64,000 bases of DNA, taken from contig NZ_AP027370.1 of NCBI RefSeq assembly GCF_030296055.1, forward strand, positions 372,001 to 436,000. The letters are read 5' to 3'. The notes under the pieces are model-generated. The model saw only the letters and a program-made list of their open reading frames with translations, had not been told where the DNA came from and did no database searches. Positions 1 to 10,542 of this stretch are shown in pieces. This DNA is from Hydrogenimonas cancrithermarum. GTDB taxonomy: Bacteria; Campylobacterota; Campylobacteria; Campylobacterales; Hydrogenimonadaceae. The stretch's first letter is position 1. Each line of letters opens with the position of its first letter. Position numbers and translations under genes: made by a program.

Positions 1-190
1 TTTGCACTTCAACAGGAGTCGATATGTAAACGGACTCGGTTGTCACCCTGCCTTTGAAAGAGATGGCCCAGTCTCGATGACATACCACCGTTCTATGCCC
101 TGTCGGTTTTACACTTTTCTGTTTCTATACCATGATGAGCCTCTTCTCTCCTGCATCCGGTTACCAGGATCCAGCGACTACATTTTAACG
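1..190. other. No assignable gene at left edge
   Basis: I see no convincing gene here. A plus frame ending in a stop near base 27 (last residues TGVDM) could be the tail of a gene that starts outside the window. A minus frame open to the left edge could be the beginning of a divergent gene with a GTG start. Neither has a recognisable motif. The open frame that runs through the whole stretch to base 241 covers the sigma promoter and is rich in Arg, His and Cys, so I treat it as chance. Confidence 0.4.
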
Positions 191-191
191 G

Positions 192-224
192 CCGGGGGAT
201 GTTTTGGAACAATAGCATCGTATA
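192..224 (+). promoter_or_regulatory. Candidate ECF-sigma autoregulated promoter
   Basis: The 14 bases CCGGGGGATGTTTT (192-205) are followed after 13 bases by CGTATA (219-224). The same 14 bases plus CGTATA, with a 12-base gap, recur at 4202-4233 ahead of the His/Gly-repeat gene. An upstream block plus a CGT-containing downstream block at -35/-10 spacing is typical of ECF promoters. The sigma start codon lies about 30 bases downstream. The motif pair is seen; assigning it to this sigma factor is inference. Confidence 0.6.
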
Positions 225-255
225 ATAGCATAGACGAATAGAAGGTAAAGGCTAT

Positions 256-810
256 ATGGAAATCGTGGATTCACAAATTCTTGACCGGCTCATCGATGGC
301 GACAAAAAGTGCTGGAACCGGTTTGTCGTAGAGTCGGCATCGCTGATCAGAGCCATGGTATACAAAACGATGTCTGCCTATACCACCGTGAATCCATCGG
401 AGGTCGATGATGCCGTGCAAAACGTCTATTTCAGACTTTTGAAAGATGATTGCAGGTTGCTCAAAAGCTACGACAGAGAGAAGGCATCGCTTTCAACCTG
501 GCTCGGGCTCATCAGCCGAAGCGTGACGATCGATCTGATTCGAAAAAGAAGAAACCATCTTTCGCTCGACGAAGATCTGGCATCACCGCAACAGCATGCA
601 ATTCCCACCGATGGCACCATCGATTTGCCCAAAGGGTTGCTTTCCGAAAGACAGGAGCTGATACTGCGCATGCTCTTCGACAAAGAGATGGGGCCGGATG
701 AAGTCGCGGATGTTTTAGGCGTAGAGATTCAAACCGTCCGTAGCGCGAAACACAAGGCAATCGAAAAACTGAGAAGATATTACGAGGCCACACATAAGGA
801 AAAATCATGA
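256..810 (+). CDS. ECF-type RNA polymerase sigma factor
   Basis: This 184-residue protein is the usual size for an extracytoplasmic-function sigma factor. The N-terminal half has the sigma-2 pattern (EVDDAVQNVYFRLLK, then STWLGLISRSVTIDLIRKRR). The C-terminal part has a sigma-4 helix-turn-helix (residues about 130-175, with EVADVLGVEIQTVRSAKHKA). It should direct RNA polymerase to a small regulon and be held by the membrane anti-sigma factor encoded next. ATG at 256 follows AAGG. Its stop overlaps the next start by ATGA. The promoter-like block upstream also lies before gene 4288, suggesting autoregulation. The inducing signal is not readable from the sequence. Confidence 0.9.
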   Translation: MEIVDSQILDRLIDGDKKCWNRFVVESASLIRAMVYKTMSAYTTVNPSEVDDAVQNVYFRLLKDDCRLLKSYDREKASLSTWLGLISRSVTIDLIRKRRNHLSLDEDLASPQQHAIPTDGTIDLPKGLLSERQELILRMLFDKEMGPDEVADVLGVEIQTVRSAKHKAIEKLRRYYEATHKEKS

Positions 811-1280
811 ATGAAAAAGCTCTCTGGGAAGCATTCAAAAACGACAAAAACGCCGTTTTGCAACAATGCCCCGACATCAACGACCTGGCCGCCTATATCG
901 ACAATCGGCTGAGCGACGATGAAAAGAAGAAGATGGAAGAGCACCTCAACAACTGTCCGAAGTGTCTGGAGAGTGTGCTTGCCATAAAGCAGTTGCAATA
1001 CGACATCCCCGCGCATCTGGAAGATATTTCCAAAGCACAGGCTCTTTTGGTTGCAAAATCTACCGCCAATGAACCTACAAAAAGGTTCCCCGCTTCATGG
1101 ATGGCCGCATCGGTGGTTTTCGTTCTGCTTTCGTTCGGCGGCTATGTCGCGGGAAAAGGCACCTATATGGCAACGGATGAGACACTGCAGGCTTTTTTGG
1201 AAAACGACTTGCAACCCATCGCTTCGGTTATGGGTGAAACTACGATACCTGACTTTTTCGAATTGGGAGAGATACAATGA
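807..1280 (+). CDS. Membrane zinc-finger anti-sigma factor
   Basis: This 157-residue protein has an N-terminal anti-sigma zinc-finger (ZAS-like) signature. It shows the H-x3-C-x2-C core in EEHLNNCPKC (about residues 46-55) with an extra upstream Cys in QQCPD. A single membrane helix follows at about residues 99-117 (WMAASVVFVLLSFGGYVAG), and the C-terminal tail of about 40 residues should be periplasmic. It would hold the co-encoded ECF sigma factor at the membrane until a periplasmic signal releases it. It overlaps sigma upstream and the CnrX-like gene downstream by ATGA, fixing the start and implying coupled translation. Confidence 0.85.
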   Translation: MNEKALWEAFKNDKNAVLQQCPDINDLAAYIDNRLSDDEKKKMEEHLNNCPKCLESVLAIKQLQYDIPAHLEDISKAQALLVAKSTANEPTKRFPASWMAASVVFVLLSFGGYVAGKGTYMATDETLQAFLENDLQPIASVMGETTIPDFFELGEIQ

Positions 1281-1756
1281 AAACGAAACTGCTTTTGATC
1301 CTTTTGGCGGCTTCACTGGGGTTCAATATTTTTTTCACCATCGGCTATTTCAGTGCCAAAAAGCATCTTGGCAAGGCAAAAACGTTTGAAGCGCGGGTTG
1401 CCCTGGCAGCCGAAAAACTCTCTCTCGATGAACGACAGAAAAATCAGCTCTTTTCGATCATTAAAACATCGCGCGAAAAAATACAGCAGCTGAAACGGGA
1501 TCAGAAAAAAACCGTACAGCTCTTCAAGTCGGAATTCGAAAAGTCGTCCCCCGATATCGAGAGACTCAAAAAGGCAATGCGTAAGATCGAGAACGAGCGA
1601 AAGCGGGTGCGAAGCGAAATCGCCGCACAATGGAAAACGTTCTTCGAATCACTCTCGGACAAACAGCGAAAGAGAGTCATGAACATGCTTGCCAGACATC
1701 CGGAACTCAGAAAAAGACTTCTGATACCCTCCATGGGAACAGACCGTGCGATTTGA
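1277..1756 (+). CDS. CnrX/CpxP-like periplasmic sensor (Metal_resist type)
   Basis: This is a 159-residue protein with an N-terminal hydrophobic anchor or signal (residues 5-26), then a long charged helical region. A segment LSLDERQKNQLFSIIK resembles the LTxxQ element of the Spy/CpxP and metal-resistance (CnrX/NccX/ZraP) families. In Cupriavidus CnrYXH, a membrane-anchored CnrX sits with an ECF sigma and an anti-sigma and senses Ni/Co. The same three parts are adjacent here, so a sensor role is a reasonable inference. A Spy-like chaperone is the alternative. No clear metal-ligand cluster is visible. It overlaps both neighbours (ATGA upstream, 11 bases downstream). Confidence 0.7.
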   Translation: MKTKLLLILLAASLGFNIFFTIGYFSAKKHLGKAKTFEARVALAAEKLSLDERQKNQLFSIIKTSREKIQQLKRDQKKTVQLFKSEFEKSSPDIERLKKAMRKIENERKRVRSEIAAQWKTFFESLSDKQRKRVMNMLARHPELRKRLLIPSMGTDRAI

Positions 1757-3014
1757 CGAAGCAAGACATCTGCTCAGCCGTACATCGTTCGGCATCCGTC
1801 CAGAAGATCTGACAACGATGCAAACTTTTTCATACGAAGAGGGGGTGGAAAGTCTACTCGACAAACATTATGATGCAACAGCGGTCGAAGCTCCGCAATG
1901 GATTGGTGAACCACTTTTAAAAAGACGCATCAAAGATCTTTCCCCGACAGAGCGTGCCGCACTCAGACAAAAACAGAGGAAGAAAGGCATCGAACTCAAA
2001 ATCTGGTGGTATGAACGCATGGTAACGGCGGAAGACCAGCTCAGGGAGTGGATGACACGTTTCTGGCACGGTCATTTCACATCCGAACTCAAAAAGGTCA
2101 AATGGCCCATTTTGATGTATCGCCAGAACGTCCTCTTTCGAAAACATGCTCTTGGAAATTTCGCCACGCTGCTGCATGCCGTAGCCAAAGACGGCGCGAT
2201 GATCATCTACCTCGATACGATCCGCAATAAAAAAGGGCATCCCAACGAAAATTTCGGCAGAGAGCTTCTGGAACTTTTCACGCTCGGAGAGGGGCACTAC
2301 AGCGAATCGGACATCAAAAACGCAGCCCGCGCTTTTAGCGGATGGAGCCTGAAACGCAGCAGCGGCGCATTCCGTTTTGTCGGGAAGAACCACGACGATG
2401 GAATAAAATATTTTTTGGGTCAGACGGGTCGTTTTGGCGGTGAAGAGATTATCGACATCATCCTCAAGCAGTACCAAACGGCCCGTTTTGTCTCGGGAAA
2501 GCTTTTCAAAGCCCTGGTCGGGAAAGAACCCGATCCGCTAACGGAAAAAGAGATCGCCGGCATCTTTTACGACAGCGGCTATGCCATCAAACCTCTGCTT
2601 CGTGCCATTCTTCTTTCCGATGCATTCAGAAACCCGAAAAACCGCGGCATGATGATCAAGTCTCCTGCGGAATTGATCGCCGGGACGATGCGTGCTTTCA
2701 ATCTCTCGCCAAAAACCCCAAAAAGAGTGGCAAGACTCGGGAAGATGCTCGGAGAGGACCTCTTCGATCCGCCCGGCGTCAAAGGCTATTTCGAAGGCGA
2801 AGCGTGGATCACAACCGCTTCGCTTCTGATGCGGATCAATCTGATGCATAACGCTGCCCGCCGGATACGAGACAAACTCCCTGCCGGGTACGAAAATGGC
2901 AATCGGCTCAAAGGGCTGCTTCTTCCGACAAATCCAGCAAAACCGTTTCCCTCCGGATCTGCCGAAAGTATCCTGGCGGCATGTCTGACGGACCCGGCCT
3001 ACCAGCTCAAATAG
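1746..3014 (+). CDS. DUF1800 family protein
   Basis: This is a 422-residue protein of the DUF1800 family. The N-terminus ARHLLSRTSFGI matches the family's typical opening, followed by EWMTRFWHGHFTS, a DGAMIIYLDT region and NENFGRELLELFTLGEGHY, a strongly conserved block. Family members are usually encoded beside DUF1501 proteins, as here, but their function is not established. The start is GTG at 1746, inside the preceding gene, so translation is probably coupled. No signal peptide or membrane helix is visible although its partner carries a Tat signal. It may travel with the partner or stay cytoplasmic. Confidence 0.85.
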   Translation: MRFDEARHLLSRTSFGIRPEDLTTMQTFSYEEGVESLLDKHYDATAVEAPQWIGEPLLKRRIKDLSPTERAALRQKQRKKGIELKIWWYERMVTAEDQLREWMTRFWHGHFTSELKKVKWPILMYRQNVLFRKHALGNFATLLHAVAKDGAMIIYLDTIRNKKGHPNENFGRELLELFTLGEGHYSESDIKNAARAFSGWSLKRSSGAFRFVGKNHDDGIKYFLGQTGRFGGEEIIDIILKQYQTARFVSGKLFKALVGKEPDPLTEKEIAGIFYDSGYAIKPLLRAILLSDAFRNPKNRGMMIKSPAELIAGTMRAFNLSPKTPKRVARLGKMLGEDLFDPPGVKGYFEGEAWITTASLLMRINLMHNAARRIRDKLPAGYENGNRLKGLLLPTNPAKPFPSGSAESILAACLTDPAYQLK

Positions 3015-3024
3015 GAGTAAAAAA

Positions 3025-4191
3025 ATGGATCGGAGAGATTTCATCAAACTGGGCACCACCGCCGCTTCTGCACTCTTTTTCAATTCTGCTCTGTTTGCCG
3101 ACGTGAAGAGAGACAACGAAAAAATTCTCATTCTTTTGGAACTCAAAGGCGGAAACGACGGTCTGAATACAATCGTACCGACAGGCAGCGAATATACGAT
3201 CTATCGGAACGTACGTCCGACACTCGCGCTGGATCGTACCGATATCCTTCCGCTCGACGCCAAATCGGGCATGCACCCATCGTTGCAGTCGCTCTATCCG
3301 TTGTGGAAATCGAAAACCATGGCCATTGTGCAAGGTGTCGGATACCCGGATCCGAACCGTTCGCATTTCAAATCGATCGCCATCTACAACACCGCCACTT
3401 CGGACAACCACACCCACAGAGGATGGATCGACCGAATATTCGAACCTATCAGACCGGATGAAGCCATTTTTGCACGAGGAATCGCAATGGGAAACCGTGA
3501 ACTCGGCCCACTATACGGAAAGAGGGTTCGGGCCGTCACGATGGACTCTCCCAAACGCTATTTAAAGCAGGCCCAAATCGTGGAGGCCATAGAAAAACGG
3601 ACATCTCATCCTATGCTCTCCCACATCATCGATATCGAAAACGAGATCGCAACCACTTCAAAAGCGCTTGAAAGCAGACTCCACGGGCACTGCAGCACGT
3701 TGACCGGTTTTCCCAAAACGAAACTCGGCCGCGATTTCAAACATATCGCACAACTGATCGCCTGCGGTGTCCGGACACCGGTCTATAAAGTGACGCACGA
3801 TGGATTCGACACCCACGTCAACCAAAAAGAGAAACACGGCCGACGGCTGAAGGAGTTTGCCGATGCCGTCGCATCGTTTGAAAATACGATGAAAACAATC
3901 GGTCGATGGAACGATGTCGTCGTCATGACCTACTCGGAATTCGGCCGTAGAGTTGCCGAAAACGGCGGCCGTGGAACGGACCATGGCACGGCATCTGTGC
4001 AGTTCGTTTTCGGCGGCAGCGTCAGGGGTGGATTCTACGGCAGAGAGCCCTCGCTCGAAAGACTCGACAAAAACGGCGATCTGATCTACACCACCGATTT
4101 CCGATCACTCTACAAAAACGTTGCGCTCCACTGCTTCGGCAAAACCCCCGATTTTCTCGCTTCCTACCCTTTTCTAAATATTTTTTCATGA
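3025..4191 (+). CDS. DUF1501 family protein, Tat-exported
   Basis: This 388-residue protein starts with a twin-arginine signal: DRRDFIKLG, then a hydrophobic stretch ending near SALFADV (about residue 26). It should be folded in the cytoplasm and exported by Tat. The family block YSEFGRRVAENGGRGTDHGT lies near residues 295-315. DUF1501 is distantly related to the alkaline phosphatase/sulfatase fold. Its substrate is unknown. It follows DUF1800 by 10 bases and is the last gene of the ECF operon. The pairing suggests the two proteins act together in the envelope. Confidence 0.85.
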   Translation: MDRRDFIKLGTTAASALFFNSALFADVKRDNEKILILLELKGGNDGLNTIVPTGSEYTIYRNVRPTLALDRTDILPLDAKSGMHPSLQSLYPLWKSKTMAIVQGVGYPDPNRSHFKSIAIYNTATSDNHTHRGWIDRIFEPIRPDEAIFARGIAMGNRELGPLYGKRVRAVTMDSPKRYLKQAQIVEAIEKRTSHPMLSHIIDIENEIATTSKALESRLHGHCSTLTGFPKTKLGRDFKHIAQLIACGVRTPVYKVTHDGFDTHVNQKEKHGRRLKEFADAVASFENTMKTIGRWNDVVVMTYSEFGRRVAENGGRGTDHGTASVQFVFGGSVRGGFYGREPSLERLDKNGDLIYTTDFRSLYKNVALHCFGKTPDFLASYPFLNIFS

Positions 4192-4201
4192 ATTTTTCCA
4201 A

Positions 4202-4233
4202 CCGGGGGATGTTTTCCATCTCCCGTACGTATA
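4202..4233 (+). promoter_or_regulatory. Second copy of the ECF promoter motif
   Basis: CCGGGGGATGTTTT (4202-4215) is followed after 12 bases by CGTATA (4228-4233). This matches the site at 192-224 in both blocks, while the sequence between the blocks differs. It starts 11 bases after the DUF1501 stop and lies about 55 bases before the start of the His/Gly-repeat gene. That makes the gene a likely direct target of the ECF sigma factor, transcribed separately from or in addition to the operon. Confidence 0.6.
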
Positions 4234-4287
4234 AAGAGTAAGAACCCATCGAAGATGGGATCTATCCAACACCCAAAGGAGAAAAAA

Positions 4288-4638
4288 ATGAAAACGACAA
4301 AACTTATGGCAGCGACCCTGGCGATCGGCGCATTGCTCTGTGCACCCTCTTTGATGGCAAAAGAGGGCAAGGTTCATGGCAAAGGAAGGGTTCATGGCAG
4401 CGGTGCCATTCACGGAACCGGCGTAGCCCATGGCAAAGGTGCGTTCAAAGGAAGCGGTACCGCCCACGGAAGCGGTGTTGTCATCTATCGCGGAAAAGAT
4501 GGGAAGATTCATCATAAACGAGGAACCGGTACCGTTTCGGGCAAAGGCATCGTCATCGGTAAAGGTACCGTCGCAGGAAAAGGCAAAGGTATCGGCAAAG
4601 GATGGGCAGCGGGAAAAGGCGGAGCCAAAGGCTTCTGA
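4288..4638 (+). CDS. Small secreted His/Gly/Lys-repeat protein
   Basis: This 116-residue protein has a clear signal peptide (residues 1-24, cleavage after SLMA). The rest is built on a six-residue period, x-H-G-x-G-x, with His at residues 30, 36, 42, 48 and 60 (Lys replaces it at 54). It then passes into GKG repeats. The mature chain is strongly basic, with almost no acidic residues after residue 26. I recognise no family. Regular His suggests metal binding; Gly and Lys could equally suit a matrix or polyanion-binding role. ATG at 4288 follows AAAGGAG, preferred over an in-frame ATG at 4255. A copy of the ECF promoter motif lies upstream and a strong hairpin downstream. Confidence 0.75.
   Translation: MKTTKLMAATLAIGALLCAPSLMAKEGKVHGKGRVHGSGAIHGTGVAHGKGAFKGSGTAHGSGVVIYRGKDGKIHHKRGTGTVSGKGIVIGKGTVAGKGKGIGKGWAAGKGGAKGF
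4372..4476 (+). repeat. In-gene tandem hexapeptide-coding repeat
   Basis: These 18-base units encode variants of V-H-G-K-G-R / V-H-G-S-G-A / I-H-G-T-G-V / A-H-G-K-G-A and so on. His codons are spaced exactly six codons apart, apart from one Lys substitution. Codons vary between units, so the repeat is old or selected at protein level rather than a fresh slippage array. Confidence 0.7.
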
Positions 4639-4672
4639 CCCTTCTATCAGCGATTTTAGCGAAAGAAGAAGC

Positions 4673-4693
4673 AAGCCGGGAAATTCCCGGCTT
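4673..4693. terminator. Bidirectional hairpin between convergent genes
   Basis: AAGCCGGGAA and TTCCCGGCTT form a 10-bp perfect stem around one base (in practice a shorter stem with a small loop). It sits between the convergent His/Gly-repeat gene and clpB. On the minus strand it is followed by a pyrimidine-rich run (GCTTCTTCTTTC), so it suits clpB termination best and could serve both genes. Confidence 0.75.
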
Positions 4694-4706
4694 CACTTTG
4701 TAGGTT

Positions 4707-7283
<2,577 letters not shown>

Positions 7284-7422
7284 TCGCAACTCCTTAAGTT
7301 TAATCTGTATGAACAAAGATGGTTTCAATCTTTACGCTAATCATAGCGAAACTTTAAAACTTGTTCTGCAACCTAAGTCACATTTCAGTTTTCAACGATC
7401 TTCATTCATCAAAAGTGTATGC

Positions 7423-7453
7423 ATTATATCAACTTTAGTGTATTGATGTCAAG
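7423..7453 (-). promoter_or_regulatory. clpB sigma-70 promoter with HAIR-like operator
   Basis: Reading on the minus strand, TTGACA (7452-7447) and TATAAT (7428-7423) are perfect consensus hexamers with an 18-base spacer. Overlapping them at 7433-7453 is CTTTAGT-N7-TGTCAAG. This fits the architecture of the HspR-binding HAIR element (CTTGAGT-N7-ACTCAAG) at 11 of 14 positions. HspR repression of clpB-type genes is known in Campylobacter and Helicobacter relatives; binding here is inference. Confidence 0.65.
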
Positions 7454-7551
7454 GTTGTTTATTGAAATATATAAATGTTTCTAAACTACACAATACAATC
7501 TATTGAAATGACGAGCTTTTTTTATTTATCCCTCTTTCAGTGTCAAATCAC

Positions 7552-7557
7552 TATAAT
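7552..7557 (+). promoter_or_regulatory. Probable -10 box of the ctpA-pur operon
   Basis: A perfect TATAAT lies 40 bases before the ctpA start in an AT-rich spacer divergent from clpB. No good -35 hexamer is visible. T-rich tracts upstream are in keeping with epsilonproteobacterial sigma-70 promoters, which often lack a conserved -35. Confidence 0.5.
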
Positions 7558-7596
7558 ATCTCCCACATATTTTATAGATTGCAACGGATCAAACAG

Positions 7597-8919
7597 ATGA
7601 AGAAAAAAAGAGGTTTTATCGCAGCGGGATTTCTCTCGACGGCAGCGGCGCTGACACTCATTGCGTCTCCCAACCTGTTCGCCAAAGGCGACGCCAACAC
7701 CACTGTATCGAAACTCGAAGCGCTCACCAAATTTACGCGGGTCATCGGTACCGTCGAAAAGTACTATGTCGACGACCTCACCATCAACGAAATCATCAAC
7801 AAGGCGATCAAAGGGCTCATGGCCAATCTCGATGCCCACTCCTCTTTCCTCGATGCCAAAAGTTTCAAAGAGATGAAGATCCAGACCAGTGGCGAATTCG
7901 GCGGCCTCGGAGTCACGGTCGGCATGCGTGACGGCGCACTCACTGTCATCGCACCGCTCGAAGGGACACCGGCATACAAAGCCGGGCTCAAAGCGGGTGA
8001 CATCATTCTCAAAATCAACGATAAATCGACGCTCAACATGACCTTGGACGAAGCGGTTTCGTTGATGCGTGGCAAACCGAAAACAAAAATCACACTGACA
8101 ATCGTCCGCAAAAACGAGCCGAAACCGATCGTCGTGACGATTATCCGCGACATAATCAAGATCCAATCCGTCTATACCAAGAAGGTCGGCAACGACATTC
8201 TCTACGTGCGCATCGTCTCCTTCGACAAAAAAGTGGTGAAGGACATCAAGAAAGCACTCGCGGACAACCCCAGTGCGAAAGGGCTCATCCTCGACCTGCG
8301 CAACAACCCCGGCGGTCTGCTCGACCAGGCTGTCGGTACGGTCGATCTCTTTGTCGACAAAGGCGTCATCGTTTCGCAGAAAGGGCGTGTCAAAGATGAA
8401 AACGAAATCTTTAAAGCACATGAAAAAGGGACCTACAGAAAGATTCCGATGGTCGTACTCGTCAATGGCGGGAGTGCCAGTGCCAGTGAAATCGTAAGCG
8501 GATCGTTACAGGATCACCGCCGCGCTGTCGTCATCGGTGAAAAGACCTTTGGTAAAGGCAGCGTTCAGATCATCATGCCGATCAACAAAACCGAAGCACT
8601 CCGTTTGACGATCGCACGCTATTATCTGCCCAGCGGCCGGACCATTCAGGCGGTTGGTGTAACACCCGACATCCTCGTACCATTCGGCAAAGTGACGGTC
8701 GAAGAGAATGCATTCTCGATCAAAGAGGCGGAACTCAAAAAACACCTCGAGAGCGAACTGGAAAAGATCGAGACGAAAGGTACCGATAGAACGAAAACGA
8801 AAAAATTGACACCGAAAAAAGAGAGAGTGATTACGAAAGAGGACCTTTACAACGACAACCAGCTCAAAGAGGGTGTGGACATTCTCAGAGCACTCATCAT
8901 TACACAGGAGAAGAAATGA
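7597..8919 (+). CDS. ctpA: Carboxy-terminal processing protease CtpA/Prc (S41)
   Basis: This 440-residue periplasmic serine protease has an N-terminal signal ([20 protein letters not shown], ending near FAKG). A PDZ domain lies at about residues 85-170 ([20 protein letters not shown], then [12 protein letters not shown]). The S41 core carries the Ser in [13 protein letters not shown] and the Lys in [11 protein letters not shown], the Ser-Lys dyad. It trims C-termini of envelope proteins. ATG 7597 was chosen over an upstream in-frame ATG because the signal peptide begins there; the ribosome site is weak. It ends in an ATGA overlap with purC, placing it first in a purine operon. Confidence 0.93.
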   Translation: MKKKRGFIAAGFLSTAAALTLIASPNLFAKGDANTTVSKLEALTKFTRVIGTVEKYYVDDLTINEIINKAIKGLMANLDAHSSFLDAKSFKEMKIQTSGEFGGLGVTVGMRDGALTVIAPLEGTPAYKAGLKAGDIILKINDKSTLNMTLDEAVSLMRGKPKTKITLTIVRKNEPKPIVVTIIRDIIKIQSVYTKKVGNDILYVRIVSFDKKVVKDIKKALADNPSAKGLILDLRNNPGGLLDQAVGTVDLFVDKGVIVSQKGRVKDENEIFKAHEKGTYRKIPMVVLVNGGSASASEIVSGSLQDHRRAVVIGEKTFGKGSVQIIMPINKTEALRLTIARYYLPSGRTIQAVGVTPDILVPFGKVTVEENAFSIKEAELKKHLESELEKIETKGTDRTKTKKLTPKKERVITKEDLYNDNQLKEGVDILRALIITQEKK

Positions 8920-9635
8920 CCAAGAAAGAACTGCTTTACGAAGGCAAAGCGAAGCGTCTCTATACGACTGATGATCCGGAACTGTTGATTGCGGAGTTCA
9001 AGGACGACCTGACCGCGTTCAACGGAGAAAAGCACGATCAAGAAGCCGGCAAAGGTGCATTGAACAACAAAATAAGCACCGAACTTTTCAAACTGCTTGA
9101 AAGCGCTGGCATCCCGACCCATTTCGTCGATATGCCCGACGAAAATCACATGCTGGTCAAAAAAGTCGACATCATCCTGATCGAAGTCGTCGTCCGCAAT
9201 ATCGCCACCGGCAGCCTCACCAAACGTCTGGGGATCGAGGACGGTACGAAACTTCCGTTCACACTCGTCGAGTTTTATTACAAGCGTGACGACCTCGGCG
9301 ACCCGCTCATCAACGACGAGCACTGCATCATCCTCGACCTGGTAAAAAACGAAGGCGACCTCGAAGAGCTCAAACGCCTCGGACGCGAGATCAATACGAT
9401 CCTCAAAGCGTTTTTTGCCAAAAAAGGGCTCAATCTCGTCGACTTCAAAGTGGAATTCGGCTACGACAGTGAAGGCAAAATCATCCTCGCCGATGAGATC
9501 AGCCCCGACAGCTGCCGTTTCTGGGATATGGAGACCAACGAAAAACTGGACAAAGACCGTTTCCGCCAGGGACTCGGAAGTGTCAAAGTCGCCTATGAAG
9601 AAGTCCTTAAACGCATACTTGGAGAGAACAAATGA
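8916..9635 (+). CDS. purC: SAICAR synthetase PurC
   Basis: This 239-residue protein converts CAIR and aspartate to SAICAR in purine synthesis, using ATP. Family landmarks are the N-terminal [11 protein letters not shown], the [10 protein letters not shown] segment, VRNIATGSL, and the C-terminal [15 protein letters not shown]. Its length is normal for the bacterial monofunctional enzyme. It starts with an ATGA overlap on ctpA and ends with an ATGA overlap on purS, so the three pur genes and ctpA are probably one transcript. Confidence 0.97.
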   Translation: MTKKELLYEGKAKRLYTTDDPELLIAEFKDDLTAFNGEKHDQEAGKGALNNKISTELFKLLESAGIPTHFVDMPDENHMLVKKVDIILIEVVVRNIATGSLTKRLGIEDGTKLPFTLVEFYYKRDDLGDPLINDEHCIILDLVKNEGDLEELKRLGREINTILKAFFAKKGLNLVDFKVEFGYDSEGKIILADEISPDSCRFWDMETNEKLDKDRFRQGLGSVKVAYEEVLKRILGENK

Positions 9636-9874
9636 AAGCAATCGTCAATGTCTACTTGAAAGAAGGGGTCCTCGATCCGCAAGGAAAAGCGGTTCACCAC
9701 GCACTCGGGGCACTCGGGTTCGAAGATGTAGAGAATGTCCGTGTCGGCAAACAGATCGTCCTGGATATCAAAGCCGACTCGATGAAAGCGGCGGAGAAAG
9801 AGGTCGAAAAGATGTGTGAAACACTGCTTGCCAATACCGTCATCGAAGACTACAGCATCGAGATCGTGCAATGA
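9632..9874 (+). CDS. purS: FGAM synthase subunit PurS
   Basis: This 80-residue small subunit of the PurL-PurQ-PurS phosphoribosylformylglycinamidine synthase has the PurS opening ([20 protein letters not shown]) and a [11 protein letters not shown] strand. It bridges PurL and PurQ and helps ammonia transfer. It overlaps purC and purQ by four bases on each side. No purL lies in the window, so the large subunit must be encoded elsewhere. Confidence 0.95.
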   Translation: MKAIVNVYLKEGVLDPQGKAVHHALGALGFEDVENVRVGKQIVLDIKADSMKAAEKEVEKMCETLLANTVIEDYSIEIVQ

Positions 9875-10542
9875 ACGTGACGGTTCTGCAGTTCCCCGGT
9901 ACCAACTGCGAGTTCGATACGAAGTACGCTTTCGAGCACCTTGAACAGCGGGTGACCATCGTATGGCACGAAGAGGAGATGATTCCTGCCAATACGGACC
10001 TCGTCGTCGTACCCGGCGGTTTCAGTTACGGCGATTACCTGCGCAGCGGTGCCATTGCACGTTTCAGTCCCATCATGAAGGCGGTCAAATCCTACGCGGA
10101 CAACGGCGGCTATGTGCTCGGCATCTGCAACGGTTTCCAGATTCTGCTCGAAAGTCATCTCCTGCCGGGCGCGATGAAGCGCAATGAAAACCTCCACTTC
10201 ATTTCGAAACATCAGTACCTCAAAGTGGAAAACAACGACAACCGTTTCCTTCGAAAGTGTGAAGTGGGCGAGCGGCTCAACATTCCCATCGCGCATGCTG
10301 AAGGCAACTACTTCATCGAAGAGGATGGTCTCAAAGCCCTCTACGACAATGGTCAGGTCCTTTTGACCTATTGTGACAGGGAAGGGAATCCGGAAAATCC
10401 GAACGGTTCGGTCGCGAATATCGCCGGTATCTGCAACAAAGAGAAGAACGTTTTCGGGCTGATGCCCCACCCCGAACGCGCGATGGAGACGATTTTGGGC
10501 TCTGCAGACGGTATCAGAATGCTCGAAGGGTTTCTGAGCTAA
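9871..10542 (+). CDS. purQ: FGAM synthase glutaminase subunit PurQ
   Basis: This 223-residue class I glutamine amidotransferase frees ammonia from glutamine for FGAM synthase. The start [13 protein letters not shown] is characteristic of PurQ. The nucleophile Cys is in GYVLGICNGFQILLES (about residue 90), and the His/Glu pair lies near the C-terminus in GLMPHPERAME. It ends in TAA immediately before the GTG of the next gene. Confidence 0.96.
   Translation: MNVTVLQFPGTNCEFDTKYAFEHLEQRVTIVWHEEEMIPANTDLVVVPGGFSYGDYLRSGAIARFSPIMKAVKSYADNGGYVLGICNGFQILLESHLLPGAMKRNENLHFISKHQYLKVENNDNRFLRKCEVGERLNIPIAHAEGNYFIEEDGLKALYDNGQVLLTYCDREGNPENPNGSVANIAGICNKEKNVFGLMPHPERAMETILGSADGIRMLEGFLS

Noticed and set aside
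2-241. Open frame of 79 codons at the left edge
   Set aside because: It runs through the candidate sigma promoter, has an odd Arg/His/Cys-rich composition and no motif or ribosome site.
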